Shown here in pieces: positions 12,001-24,790 of a stretch of DNA of 64,000 nt (the stretch's first letter is position 1; each line of letters begins with the position of its first letter). The notes beneath the pieces were generated by a model. That model was not told the origin of the DNA. It did no database searches and was given only the letters and a program-made list of their open reading frames with translations. Source of the stretch: Botryosphaeria dothidea. Its lineage: Eukaryota > Ascomycota > Dothideomycetes > Botryosphaeriales > Botryosphaeriaceae. Location: positions 2,790,001 through 2,854,000 of the forward strand of contig WWBZ02000073.1 in NCBI GenBank assembly GCA_011503125.2. The letters run 5' to 3'. The position numbers were made by a program, and so were the translations under genes.

Positions 12001-14491
12001 TCCAAGCTTTGTCAAAATTGGGGCAAAGAAGCCTGCCGAACTCGATAATGTAGAAGACGACAAAGCCGTTCAGGAGGAGAATGAGTAAAACAAGGACAAG
12101 CTTCTCTCTCCATGCCTGTCTGACATCCGGACGCTTCATGCGACCCACGTGCGTGAGCAAGAAAGACGGAATCCACCAGGTGAGTGCCCAACAGAAGCCA
12201 ACCCAAATGCGCCGAGAGGCGGAAATAGGCTGCTCGGTGACGACCTTGTTGTCGCCAATCTCCTCGTCGCCATAATAGGTGACGCCATGAACATCATCAC
12301 CCTTGTTTCCAAGACCGTAGTCACCACGGCTGAGGTTGGCGTGTGCTGACATTTGCGTCTGAGCAATGGACCTGGCGTCCGCAGTGCTGCGGGGTCCCTG
12401 GTGGACAGATGGTTGGACTGACAGTAAGTTGTCCCTGCTGCCCTGGAGGGTAATTTCGTCTCCGCCATACTGCTGAGGGCCGAAAAAGCCACTTCCAATG
12501 CTGGGTTGGTGGACGGAGTAGCCACTGTCAAGAGCACCAGAGCCCATCATGCCGCCCATTCCAGCCATGATGCCGACTTCAGGGCCCTTCATGTCGCGCA
12601 TGCTTTCAGCTTCCCACCAGGCTCCCTCGCGGATCCAGACACGTTCAGTGCCCAGAATGACCTCGCCGTTGGTCCACCCGCGCTCCATGACCCAGCTTTC
12701 GACGCCTTCACGGCCATCCAAGCATCCAAGAGGCGCATATCTCTGGACAAACTCCTCGTAGTCAAAGTCGGCGGTGAAGTCGAGGTTCCGGTTCCGACGA
12801 TTAGCCCATTCCGGCAGACGCCAGGAGCGAAGCTGACGGGAGATAGCGGCGGCCGACCAGTTGGGAGTAGAGGCGTTATTTTGCAAAGTAGAAGGTCCAT
12901 CATCGGTAGGGTGGAGCGAAAGGTGGAACCATACTCTGCTACTGCTGATAACAGTAGGGAGGTCGAACCTGCCACTCTTGCCCAAGACAACACCTTGGCC
13001 GGAAATCGGCATAAGCAGCTTCTTAAGGAAACTGTCCTCCTCGGCTTCGAGGGCAACTTTCTCGAGAACAGCCTCTCTGGTGTCGCGCTCCTGCTCAAGC
13101 TCGCGAGCTGCTGCGCTATCCGCAATGCCCAAGTCAGCCGAACACTCCTGAACCGCCGACTTCATTTCGCGGAGAACAGAAGAGCCGGCTGGCTCCATGG
13201 GCACACCATCTTCCTTCATTTCGGCGTTGATGCCTTCTGAATCATCGAAGACAGTGCGAAGAGCCACCGCCTTGCCGAGATCGCTCGACGGGACCTCAAC
13301 CACAGTGATGCTGACCGAGTCCCCATCGTCGTCTCCTGAGTCGGGTGTAGGAGCTCCGGACCGGTCATCGTCGCTATTGCTTGATGATCCGATGTTCTTG
13401 ATCCCGCGCAGTTCCGAGCGAATGGCGTCGTTCGCTTTCGCGATGACCCAATCAACGATGGCCTCGTACAGACCACTGATTAGAACCTGCCTTTCCAAGG
13501 TGTCCAACTTCTTCTTCAGAACGTCAGGGTCGATGTCGAGGAGATCAGCGAACTCCAGACAGACTCTGTCAAGGACCTCTTCATCGACGAGGAAACCAAG
13601 AGTATCTCCAAGCTTCAGAACACCGGCCAATGCACAAAGGAGATCGCGTTGGCTTTTGCCCTTGATGCCGATCTGCTTCAGGTTCTCGCGCCAGTCTTCT
13701 GCCGCCGCAGTATCATCGGCAGTGGGAAGATATGAAGGAGGATAGTAGGTGCCCGACCTCTTGAGAAGCTCGTAGTCGGAGTTCGGCTTGAGTTCGAGCG
13801 TCTCCTTCTCTTGTTGAGAGGCGGTGGCCAAATTGAGATAGTAGAAGACGTCAAAAGCGCGGTACCCGGCCTGTGCCGGGACATCGACCAAACCTCTTTT
13901 AGTGTCGATTCCAGCAGTTGAAAGAGAGAGCGTAGATCCCGTAATTGCGCCCTCGAGGTTCAAATTGAAGGTCGCAGCGAGGGAAGAGTGGCGGGGCAAA
14001 GACGCGTTTTGGGGAGTGACGCAGTGGGTGAAGGCGCGGAGGACGTTGAGGGAGGTGTAGAAACTTGATGGGACGGAGAGAGGCAGTGCGGACACGAAGG
14101 GGGCTAATAGAGAAGGAGTCGAGTCGTGCAGAGATCTAAGCGGTCCATGTCAGAGTTGGTTAGCAAGTGAGGGCTTGAGTGCGACTTACCCTAGCACGAT
14201 ACAGCCGTCCTCTGCTCTCCTGCGGGCGTGTTCCCAGGCCTTGCGCCCAAGTTCCACATCCACGGTTCCTCCAAAGCGGCCGTCCGGGCCGACCTCCCCG
14301 GCGGTTACCCAAGTGTTTACGACCAAGCTCGTGCTGGCCTCGAGGTAGTAAGGCTCGCGCTGAGCGTAGGCGGTGTGCAGAGCATTGAGAAGCGTACTTG
14401 TCGAGACCTGGTGCGAGGGATTCTGTTGACCCGGGCGCGGCGTCGAGTTCGACAAGGAGGAAAATGTCGACATACGGCTGTAGGCCGCCAT
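9011..14491 (-). CDS. csmB: Chitin synthase with degenerate myosin motor-like domain (class VII/VI, csmB type)
   Basis: Predicted CDS is complement(join(9011..10418,10467..14135,14190..14491)), 1792 aa, with introns of 54 and 48 bp. ATG 14491 gives the N-terminus [16 protein letters not shown] 14473 is an alternative. Domain order: a shortened myosin-head-like region (to about residue 450), TM segments near 770-800, a cytochrome-b5-like domain (about 820-890), the GT2 chitin synthase domain, C-terminal TM helices and a DEK_C-like tail. Catalytic signatures are DAD at 1250-1252, EDRYLT, and QRRRW at 1406-1410. The second intron splits the CLPGC motif. Where the class V paralogue has GESGAGKT, this protein reads GSLHDSTP, so ATP binding by the motor is unlikely. 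It polymerises UDP-GlcNAc into chitin at the plasma membrane. The divergent class V neighbour is the usual partner. Class numbering differs between authors. Confidence 0.95.
14136..14189 (-). other. csmB intron 1, at the lost P-loop site
   Basis: The donor GTAAGT follows 14190 and the acceptor TTAG precedes 14135. The intron is phase 2 and splits a Gly codon. Joining gives a continuous reading [14 protein letters not shown]. It lies at the same distance (15 codons) after a shared Ala-Trp pair as the first intron of the class V gene. Confidence 0.85.
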
Positions 14492-16020
14492 GGCGAAGGC
14501 GAGGGCTGGCTGCCTCTGGGAAGGGGATGGAGGCTGGGAGCCGCACACAGGCTATGCGGGGTGACGGTGCCGGCGCGGGCAGTGGTCTGTGGAAGTTGGA
14601 GTGAGGATGCTCAGATGTGCAGGTGTTTGGCAGTGGCACGTCGGGACATCAAGTTGTAGCGACGGTGGGAATGTTGGTTCGATCGACGGCGGAGCGCGCT
14701 GCAAGCCCAGCGGGTGACGAGAGCAGAGCGCAGGCGAAGGCGGAAAACACACAAAACGAGGGAATGCGAAGAGCGACCGTGGAAGATTGAGGGATCAGGG
14801 AGGGCTGCAGGAGCACTTCAGAGCCGCAGCGAAGGCGAATTGGTGGTGTTCAACGACACGGTCTCGCCGCCGGGCGGACGAAAGCAAGAGGCCGGCCAGA
14901 AGTGGGCAAGTGGATCTCACGTCCCCCCTGTGACACTGCAACCCTCCCGGGGTCTAAACTTAGTACGAAGACCGGCCTAGCGCAGGTCAACACGAGCTCA
15001 TCGCGTCACTCAATTCAAAACAGTCCACGCCCGCCTGCATATTTCACTTGTAATCATGGTGAATTTACGCCCTCACCCCCGTGTGCCGCCGCGAGCCTCA
15101 CGCCGGCCGCAATATGTTGCTCGACGGGCGACTTTCCCCGTGTCGTGACGCGTCGAGGTGAATCCGGATCTGCAGCCTCTCCCGCCCCCCGGCCGCTTCG
15201 CCTGCGGTGTTGCCGGGGTGAGCGGGCAGGATGGCGGGCTGCTCGCCTCGGCGACTGGCGGTGGATGCGCATGGAAACACAGGCGCACATCCGTGCAGAA
15301 GGGGGCTGTCACCGGGCGGATGAGGCATTTTGCTCACTACTTGGTCCTCGCACTCTGGGCGTGCGAGGTTGGGCGGCCAGAGTGACCAGCCGCGAGCGGC
15401 TGGTAGCGCTGCCAGCGAAAAGATGATCGTCTTCCCCGGATTTCTTCATTTGGCTGCTGGCCCGCCGCTCTTTTACGCAGGAGTGCCCGGGGCCGCGCTG
15501 TTATTAATTTTCGGGATTTCAGCGGGCGCATGAAATAAAACGGCTCAACGTCACGGCCGCTGGCCAGGTTGTGGCAATTCGTGATTCTCGTGTGGCCCGT
15601 CGGTCATCGCGCTAAGAATAGACTTAAGCAGCGATAGGGGGCGCTGGATACGATCCACCTTAGCTGCATTGGCAGCAGTCCAGTGCATGTTTCGCCTCTC
15701 TACCCTTGGACGCCCGACCCGTCTTCTCAACACCACCACCGCCCGCCGCTGCCGCCATACCTCAGCGACGGCTCTTATCCCCTTCGTTTGGTTGTGATTG
15801 TGCTCTCCATTCCTCTCGTTCCACGCTCGCTTCCCCCCCGGGTGCCGCTCCAAGCCGAGTGCATTCCACGCACTTCGCGCGCCGGACTCTCCCCACCACC
15901 GCTTCGCCTCGACATTTTCCAACACGTGCTGCCGCCGCGACGTCTTCTGCGCCTGCACCCAAACCAAGTCTCCCGCATATCTAGTTCCGCCCTCCCACTC
16001 CCAGGGACGAGGTCGCAACC
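14492..16020. promoter_or_regulatory. Shared divergent promoter of the two chitin synthase genes
   Basis: 1,529 bp separate the two start codons, so both upstream regions must lie here. The 300-400 bp before the class V ATG are strongly pyrimidine-rich on the plus strand (about 15,680-16,020), which is common in fungal core promoters and 5' leaders. No clear TATA box near a predictable distance was seen. In other filamentous ascomycetes this gene pair is also head to head, so co-regulation is plausible but inferred. Confidence 0.6.
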
Positions 16021-19000
16021 ATGGCGGGGCTCAACTCCATGGGCAGTAACGCCCAGTTCGCCCAGGCTTCCCTACCCTCATTACCAGCGCACCTGCAGTC
16101 CGACACCCATTTGACCGCTCATCTGGCAAGCCGCTTCCATGCCCACCATCCCACCGCCCAGCTGTCGTCGCATGCCGTCATCTCGCTCAACACCTACTCG
16201 TCGTCCGCCCATGGCCCCGACGGCGGGAGGGAGGGCAGCGCCATGGCTGTCACCCAGGATCTGGCCAAGCGCGCCTGGGCCAGGCTAGGACATCGCAGCG
16301 AAAACCAAGCTGTTGTCTTTCTGTGAGTTCTCTCGTGCATGTCACGGTCAGGGTGGATTGGTTAGCTCTGTCAACTGTCTAACATTGCCTTTTCAGTGGT
16401 GAATCTGGCGCTGGCAAGACGACGCTCCGGTGCCATCTCCTATCTGCGCTTCTTTCCTACTCCTCCACACCTCTTTCTGCCAAGTTGTCATACGCCTCAT
16501 TCGTCTTCGATACCCTCACAAGCACGAAATCGCTCACTACTCCCATTGCTTCCAAGGCCGGCCTCTTCCTGGAGCTGCAATATGACACTACCTCTTCCAC
16601 ACATCCGATGTTGATCGGTGGTAAGATTCTGGACCACAGGTTGGAGAGGAGCAGAATTGCATCCGTGCCGACTGGAGAGAGGAGCTTTCACGTCCTATAC
16701 TATCTGCTTGCTGGCACGAGCCCAGCAGAGAAGGAACACCTTGGCCTCAATGTTGGCATGGGTGAAGCTGGCAGCAGAATCTCTACTGGTGCCAAGCGAT
16801 GGAGGTATCTGGGTCATCCGACCCAGATGAAGGTTGGTGTAAACGATACCGACGGCTTCCAGCAGTTCAAGAATGCCTTGAGGAAGCTCGAGTTTCCCCG
16901 CAGTGACATTGCGGAGATCTGCCAGATCCTCGCTGCGATTCTGCACATCGGAGAGCTCGACTTTGTCACCGGCAAGTCCACCGCACCCACCGGTGATGAC
17001 AGTGGCGGGTACTCGCATGAGGGTGGAGAGGATGTCACTGTCGTCAAGAACAAGGGCGCTCTTCAGATCGTTGCCGCCTTCTTGGGTGTGCCCCAGGAGG
17101 ATCTGGAGATCAGCCTTGGATACAAGTCTAAGACGCTTCACCGCGAGCGTGTTACCGTCATGTTGGACCCTAAGGGTGCCCGCCAGAACGCTGATGAGCT
17201 TGCTCGTACATTGTATTCGCTGCTCGTCGCCTACGTCATGGAGACCGTCAACCAAAGGATCTGCGCAGCGGAAGAGTCTGTGGCCAACACCATCTCCATC
17301 GTCGATTTCCCTGGTTTCCAGCAAGTTTCCGCCACAGGATCCGTCCTCGATCAACTGCTTAATAATGCTGCAAACGAGTGCTTCTACAACTATGCTCTGC
17401 AAAACTTTTTTGAGAAGCAGGAGGAGTTCCTCTCGGCTGAGGAAGTCAGCATCCCGCAGACCAGCTATTTCGATAACTCGGATGCAGTCAAGGGTCTGTT
17501 GAAGCCCGGTGTCGGCCTTCTCAGCATTCTGGATGATCAGATGAGGCGTGGAAAGAACGATGCGCAGTTCTTGGAAGCCTTGAGGAAGCGGTTCGCCAAC
17601 AAGAATCCTGCCATCATTGCCGGTAGCGCCACCACTATTGTGCCTGGCAGCAACTTCGCCACGCACAACGCGTCCGCGGCCTTCACGATCAAGCATTTTG
17701 CTGGTGAAGTCGACTACCCCGTCGAGGGCTTGCTGGAGGAGAATGGCGACATCATTTCGGGTGACATGTTGAACCTCATCAACAACACTCGGAGCGATTT
17801 CGTCCGCGAGCTTTTCCACCAGGATGCTCTCAACACGGTCGTTCACCCGAAGGAAAGGACTGCCGTTGTCCAAGCATCGGTCAGCTCCAAGCCTACCCGC
17901 ATGCCCAGTATGGCGAAGAGAAAGGGCGACCGCCCGGCACGATTTGGCTCGGTTCGTAGGCCTGCCGAGGATTCCGACGATGATACCCGCAGCGAAGTGT
18001 CTAGGTCGAACAAGCGCAAGGCAGCTGCCGGCAAGCAAGCTGGTGCTGCTGGCCAATTCTTGGTCTCGCTAGAGAACATTACGAAGTCAATTGCCGTCTC
18101 GGATACAAACCCTTATTTCGTTTTCTGTCTGAAGCCCAATGACAGGCGCATTGCCAACCAATTCGACAGCAAATGCGTGCGGTCTCAAATTCAAACGCTG
18201 GGTATTGCCGAAATCAGCCAGCGTCTTCGCAACGCTGATTTCAGCATTTTCCTTCCTTTCAGCGAGTTCCTCGGCCTTGCTGAAGCTGATACCGTCATTG
18301 TTGCAAGTGAACGCGAAAGGGCAGAGATGATCTTAGACGAAAAGGGCTGGGCCTCTAATGAAGCAAGAGTCGGTGCTACTGGCGTTTTCATCAGTGAACG
18401 TTGCTGGCTAGAAATAGCCAACATTCCTGATGTTGTCGCTGCTGGCGGCAGCCGCTACCTGGGCGGAGACACTGATGCGGGAAGCGGCGACGGATTACTA
18501 ACTCCTGGTGATGCTACAAGAGGCTATGGTGATTCTCGTGTGCATCTGATTGGGGGCCAGACTCCGTCACCGGGACAGATGTACCATGACGACAAGGCAA
18601 GCTATTTCGGCAGTCGCGAACTGGATGCTCGTTCGGAAGCTGGCGCATCAGCGATCAACGGCGGAGACATGTTCCGCAACCTGGAGACTCGCGAACAAAT
18701 GGCGGAGAAGGGCAACGAAATCAAGATGGAAGAGGTTGAAACGCATAAGGAATCCGGAAGCCGTAAGAGGTGGATGTTCTTTGTCAAGTGCCTGACTTGG
18801 TGGACACCAGACTGGGCCATTCGAAAGATCGGCAGGATGCCTCGTCCTGATGTGCGAATTGCCTGGAGAGAGAAACTGGCCATCAACATGCTCATCTGGC
18901 TTTTGTGCGCCTTCGTCATCTTCTTCATGATTGGTTTCCCCGCGCTCATTTGCCCCACTCAACACGTCTACTCGGAATCGGAACTCACATCATACAACGG

Positions 19001-21737
19001 AAAGAACGGCAAGGGTTCGTATGTGGCTATTCGTGGTATTGTCTACGATCTTGGGGCCTTCATGCCTGTTCACTACCCAAGTATCGTTTCCACTACTTCA
19101 TTGAAGAAATATGCTGGCAAGGACGCCACAAACCTCTTCCCGGTCCAAGTTTCCGCTCTTTGCAATGGCAAGGATGGTGCTATCAACCCGGCTGTTCAAC
19201 TCGACTACAAGGGACACAATTATACTAGCAGCGACAACACCGTAAGCACCACGGACGATAATGCTAAGTACCACGACTTCAGGTGGGCTACCAATGATAG
19301 TCGGCCTGATTGGTGGTGGGAGCAGCAGACCTACATGAAGGCCAACTACATGAAGGGTCGTGTCGGTTACAGCGCCCAGTATGTCAAGACTTTGGCTAAG
19401 AAGCAGAATTCGGTCGCCATCTTGAACGACAAGGTTTACGACTTCACCTCATATCTTATTGGTGGCCGCAATCCACAATTCCCCTGGTACTACAATGACT
19501 CCAAGACTGGAATCGATTCGAACTTCATGGACGACCAAACGGTTCAGCTCTTCCAGACCAGGTCTGGACAAGATATCACCAAGTATTGGGATGCACTGAA
19601 CTACAACACTACAATGCGGAACAATATGCAGGGCTGTCTAGACTATCTCTTCTACGTCGGTGACGTTGACACGCGTAACTCCACTAGGTGTCTGTTCGCC
19701 AAATGGCTGCTGCTCGCTATCTCGATTCTCCTGGTCAGCGTCATCGCCTTCAAATTTCTGGCTGCTCTCCAGTTCGGAAAGAAGAACGTACCCGAAAACC
19801 TCGACAAATTCGTCATTTGTACCGTCCCTGTGTACACCGAAGATGAAGATTCACTTCGTCGTGCCATTGATTCTGCGGCTCGTATGAAGTATGATGACAA
19901 GCGCAAGCTTCTCTTCATCGTCTGTGATGGTATGATTATCGGACAGGGCAACGATAGGCCAACACCTAGGATCGTGCTCGACATCTTGGGCGTGTCCGAG
20001 GCCGTCGACCCCGAGCCATTGAGCTTTGAGAGTTTGGGAGAGGGCATGAAGCAACACAACATGGGCAAAATATATTCCGGTCTGTACGAAGTGCAAGGTC
20101 ACATCGTTCCGTTCGTCGTTGTCGTCAAGGTTGGCAAGCCGTCCGAGGTCCAGAAGCCTGGTAACCGTGGTAAGCGTGATTCCCAGATGGTCCTCATGCG
20201 CTTCCTCAACCGCGTCCACTACAACCTGCCGATGACGCCGATGGAACTCGAAATGCACCACCAGATACGGAACATCATTGGAGTCAATCCAACCTTCTAT
20301 GAGTTCCTGCTTCAGATTGATGCCGATACTGTCGTCGCACCGGATGCCGCCACTCGATTCATCGCCTCCTTCCTCCACGACACCCGCTTGATTGCTGTCT
20401 GTGGTGAAACGGCACTCAGCAACGCCAAATCGTCATTCGTCACCATGATGCAAGTCTACGAATACTACATCTCGCACAATCTTACGAAGGCCTTCGAGTC
20501 CCTCTTCGGTTCCGTTACCTGTTTGCCCGGTTGTTTCTCCATGTACCGCATTCGTGCTGCTGAGACCGGAAAGCCTCTCTTCGTCAGCAAGGAAGTCGTT
20601 GAGAACTACGCCGTCAACCGTGTTGACACTCTGCACATGAAGAATCTTCTCCATCTCGGTGAGGACAGATACTTAACTACGCTGTTGCTCAAGCACCATG
20701 CCATGTTCAAGACCAAGTACATTATGCGTGCTCACGCTTGGACTATTGCTCCTGATAGCTTCGCGGTTTTCCTGTCTCAACGTCGTCGTTGGATCAACTC
20801 TACGGTGCACAACCTTATGGAACTCATCCCGCTCCAACAGCTTTGCGGTTTTTGCTGCTTCAGTATGAGATTCGTCGTCTTCCTTGATTTGCTGTCGACC
20901 ATTGTCCAGCCCGTCATCGTCGGATATCTCGTTTACATGATCGTTCTTCTGGCAACGCACCCCGACACCGTCCCTATTATGACTTTCATCCTTCTCGGTG
21001 CCATCTATGGTCTGCAGGCTATTATCTTCATCCTGCGCCGCAAGTGGGAGATGATTGGTTGGATGATCATTTACATTTGCGCCACACCTATCTTCTCTCT
21101 CGGTCTGCCTCTGTACGCCTTCTGGCACATGGATGATTTCTCCTGGGGTAACACTCGTATTGTCACTGGTGAAAAGGGTCAGAAGATCGTCGTTTCCGAC
21201 GAAGGCAAGTTCGATCCCAACAGCATCCCGAGGAAGAAGTGGGAGGAGTACCAGGCCGAGCTCTGGGAGGCTCAGACCCAGCGCGACGACCGCTCCGAGG
21301 TCTCCGGCATGTCGTATGGCACCAAGTCCTACTGGGGTGGCAATGGCGCTGGCTCCGAGTACGGCTACCCGCCTTCACGCCCGATGTCTCACCTCGAGCC
21401 GCCGATGCGCTACAACAACAACAACTCGCGCATGTCGCTTGCACACTCGAACTATGGTGGCTACAATGATGGAATGGAGATGGCTGACATGCATGGTCCC
21501 CTGCCGAACGAGGACGCGCTGCTTGCAGAGATCAGGAACATCTTGAGCACAGCAGATTTGATGACCGTGACGAAGAAGAGCATCAAGGCGGAGTTGGAGC
21601 GCAGGTTTGGAGTCAACTTGGATCCGAAGAGGCAGTTCATCAGCAGTAAGTTACAGCACATCCTTTTAACATGAGATCCATACACTGACGCGTGTTCCAC
21701 AGGTGCTACGGAGGCTATCCTCAGCGGTCAAATGTAA
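16021..21737 (+). CDS. csmA: Class V chitin synthase with myosin motor-like domain (csmA type)
   Basis: Predicted CDS is join(16021..16322,16397..21645,21703..21737), 1861 aa, with introns of 74 and 57 bp. The last exon is only 35 nt and ends ILSGQM. The N-terminal myosin-head-like domain has a complete P-loop GESGAGKT (102-109), a switch-I-like segment with ASKAG in place of the usual SSRFGK, and switch II DFPGFQ. TM helices near 920-945, a cytochrome-b5-like domain (about 960-1030) and the chitin synthase core follow. The core has DAD 1409-1411, LPGC and QRRRW 1562-1566. Further TM helices and a DEK_C-like tail (about the last 60 residues) complete it. The protein makes wall chitin at hyphal tips and septa; the motor is thought to tether it to actin. 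Length and order match the family. The ATG follows GCAACC, a good context. Confidence 0.96.
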
Positions 21738-23146
21738 TTCTATCTGCGGTGGGAAAACTGTTTGCTTTTCTAGCTAATTGGCGCTACCTTTGTTTTTCTC
21801 CGCTATTTAATGCATTGCCGCGACAACTAAAAAGGGATGACGAAGTTTTGTGTTTGGGCTAGCTGCTCTCTTTTTTTCGATCTATACTGGTTTTTTGTAA
21901 CGACGAAGTGGTAATGGTGCTGGCAAAGTAAATGAGACGATCACACGCGCACACAAGTTTCTTGTTTGGAGTTGTCTGCTGCATCTTTTCTGTCAATATC
22001 GTTGTTCAGCATTGTTATCGAAATAATCATAGTACTGCTGATGTGTGGGAGGGTCTTTGGCGTTCTTTTTGGTTAGATCTTTTCTGCTTGGGTCGTCGTT
22101 CTTTTGGCATTATTTGCCGTGTTGGCCAGGGGGGTGTCAGGGGGTATGGTGGAAATGGGGGGAGATTTAGTCAGTAGTAAAGTAAGCTCGTTCATTTTTA
22201 CACTGTCTCCGGCCTTCTACGCATGGTGTGATCTTCTTTGGCCATGGCTTTCGTGGAATGGAGGAGGGTGTCAGAAGTCTGAAACTGCTACGAGAGATCC
22301 AATGCGCTTGGGCTTGGCTGTGATGCGCGACTGGACGGTCTCAGCTCAGCCTGACGACGATGAATCTCGACCATGCGGATGGTGGTCTAGACGCCGTCTT
22401 GGATGTGTTGCAGGGAGGCGGTGCGGATGATCTTGGTCTGTCCAGTGTGCGTTTCTAGCATCCACACTTGCTTACTGGAAGCGCGCGGTCATGGCTTGCG
22501 CGGCCGGGCTGGGCAGACGCTGACGTGGGTGGCGGGAAATTTCACGGTTGGTCAGCTGATGGTTGTCATCACCGACATATTGGCTTAGTGATGAGGGGAG
22601 TGCGTATGTCTTGTTGGTGATTTGCATGTTTTTGGATGAATGCTGAAGGGGAACGCTTTGGACGCGTGTGTGCATAGGAGGGAGTGGTTGAATTTGAGAG
22701 GACGGCTAAGCTTTGCTTTGCTGTCGATTAGAAGCAAGCACCTCGAGTCGGTTCTCTGCCTTAGCCTTCTATCTAAACGAGTGCTCGTATGTAATAAAAC
22801 GAGCGGTGGTATGACCGATCCTCTCTAATTAAGCAGAAGTAGGTCTCATAGCACGGTAGGACCTTAGTAATGTAATATCTACTCTAAGTAGAGCTACGAG
22901 CCTTACGCGCTAGACTGAGTCATCTACTGCTGATTCTACCTGATGCTTCACCCTGTGACGGATATGTATGGCATGGCAGGTGCTCTGCTGGTGCTCTCCG
23001 ACGTTCATGGTTTTAAGCAGCCGTTCACTGCAGCGCCGAATCATTCAACAGGCAAGTAGGTTATATATTGAGTTCAAAGCCAGGACTATGAAGTACTGGG
23101 GTGCTTGGGATTGTTGGAAATTACATTTGACGAGCTCCTTTGATTT
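21738..23146. other. 3' flank of csmA up to the LINE insertion site
   Basis: The first few hundred bases are T-rich and probably the csmA 3' UTR. The short frames have no recognisable features. Base composition is ordinary (CA and TG common), in contrast to the repeat block that starts at 23,161. Confidence 0.5.
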
Positions 23147-23160
23147 AATATATGTACATA
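23147..23160 (+). repeat. Left target-site duplication of the LINE
   Basis: Sequence aatatatgtacata, identical to 52323-52336 directly after the poly(A) tail. The leading AA may belong to the tail, so the certain length is 12-14 bp, which is normal for target-primed reverse transcription. Confidence 0.9.
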
Positions 23161-23178
23161 ACGTTGGATAAAAAAAAC

Positions 23179-24790
23179 ATGACCACGCCAAAAAATCGAC
23201 CCCAAGCTACGGCGCCGGGAGAGGGCCCCAGGGACTCTCCTAGGCCCAGCGAGACTCGAAATACCACTTAGAGCAGCTGCAGCCGCGTTGTAGTTAATGT
23301 AGAAGCCGCAGGAAGGGGCGAACAGCCCCCTCCAGTGACCACCTCTACCCAACCATAGCGCACCCCCAACAAACCGCAGAACACTCAGTACAGCGTAGAA
23401 TACGTTGAAAGAGCCTCAAAAACAGCAGACACCCTCCTCTAAGCCCTACAAGCATCCGCTGGCCTCCCTTCAGTCCTCTCTAGCTAGGTAAAAAATTTTC
23501 TCGACATTGCCAAGACAATCTTCTAGGATCATATTACTATCTACCAGGAGGCGACCACCAAGGAGCCAGGCCTTAAGGATATCCTCAAGGAGGTCCAGCA
23601 GGTCCAGAAGGCAGTCAGCCAACTCCAGACTACTCCCACGCCCGCAGTACCTAGCTGGGCTAATATTGCAGCCCGAGTAGCCCTAAAGCCCCCTACCCCC
23701 CTAACTACTACTAAGCTTACCCTATACTTCCCGGATAAGACTAATAGACAGGAGGTTACTAACCTTACTAACGAGGCTATTATTAAGAAGATCTAGGCAG
23801 GGAAAAGCCTAGCTTATAAAAGAGTACTATGTAACGAGCGGGCCTCTACCTCTAAGGATCCAAACACCAAAGAGGGTGGAAACCTGTCGAAGGGTTTTCC
23901 TTGAGTGGGTACAAGAAGAGGTACGTGAGAAACGAGTAGACGACTGAAGACTGAGCACTGCGTGCGAAGGCCTTGTTACCAATAGAGTCCAAATTCTATT
24001 GCGAAGTTGACCACGAAGGTCAAAGCTATCTAAGGAGTGTGGTTTATATATACGTAGGAGATTGTCTACAATCTATGTGCTCAGTTAATAGAGCGCGATC
24101 AGTTAGCCTTGGCAACTAATCGAGGGTTACTAACTGAGCGTACCAGCTCAGTTAGCTCTCTCTGCTCAGTTGGCCTTGGCAACTAAGCGGGTGGGTCCAA
24201 CTGATCGCGAGAGTCACGTGACCTCGGATCCTTATGACTCCGACTTCTGTTGTTCCCTGCGGGGCTGATCCTCAACTTCCTTAACCTGTGGAGGCTGCGC
24301 CGTAACATACTAGCGGCTAAGAAGCTCCCTAGTAGAGACGTTAAGCTCTTTATACCTAATACTTAGACTAGAGCAGCCCTCCTCTAGGATTAGAAATAGA
24401 CTATAGGACTAGGTAGGGAAGTCCGTTCTAACTAGCAGCTCTACTCAGTACTAGTCTATAACGTCCCCCTTAAAGATATTAATACTAAGGACCCCTAGGC
24501 CGCCTAAACCCTTTAGAATTAGAACCTATCCCTATATCTAGGACTACGTATTAGTAAGCTAGCCTAGCTAAAAAGAAAGCTCCTAGAGGGGAAGACGTAC
24601 TTAGCTATTATCCTTAGTACTATAGACCCCGAGGTAGCTAACTAGATTATTACTAAAGGACTTATTAGTAACTATACTCTCTATATAGTAGAGTACTATA
24701 GTATAATCTTTATAGTAACTTAGTACTTTAAGTACTAGGATTATAGCTATATCTCTACCTACTATAGAAGGGAGAATAGGTACGGCTAGT
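23179..24790 (+). pseudogene. LINE ORF1 (Gag-like), 5' part, interrupted
   Basis: Starts at the first ATG and reads MTTPKNRPQATAPGEG. A stop follows after 30 codons and more occur later, mostly TAG. A central segment contains LPSRD, and a downstream segment resembles the Gag-like ORF1 of fungal Tad1 LINEs. Near 24,720-24,760 the zinc-knuckle region survives only as a Tyr-rich remnant (YFKY), consistent with C-to-T changes in Cys codons. It is broken at 23,830 by a solo-LTR-like element and ends at the family A insertion. The first 600 bp are much less mutated than the rest. Confidence 0.75.
23830..24307. mobile_element. 478-bp solo LTR-like element (family C)
   Basis: Begins TGTAACG and ends GTAACA, flanked by perfect 5-bp duplications TACTA (23825-23829 and 24308-24312). 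The outer 20 bp are imperfect inverted repeats (TGTAACGAGCGGGCCTC against TGTTACGGCGCAGCCTCC). It has no coding potential. Internally it repeats the words CTCAGTTAG and CCTTGGCAACTAA in the part 24,080-24,200. It is GC-richer than its host and keeps normal CA/TG content, so it looks nearly free of RIP. Removing it rejoins the LINE ORF1. A solo LTR is favoured by TG..CA ends and a 5-bp duplication; a non-autonomous DNA transposon is the alternative. Confidence 0.8.

Noticed and set aside
10451..13240. Several long plus-strand frames over the class VII chitin synthase
   Set aside because: They are antisense shadows of a well-supported coding exon.
24080..24200. Repeated CTCAGTTAG and CCTTGGCAACTAA words considered as a CRISPR-like array
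   Set aside because: Unit length and spacing are irregular, there are no spacers of constant size, and the region is inside a 478-bp transposon-like insert in a fungus.
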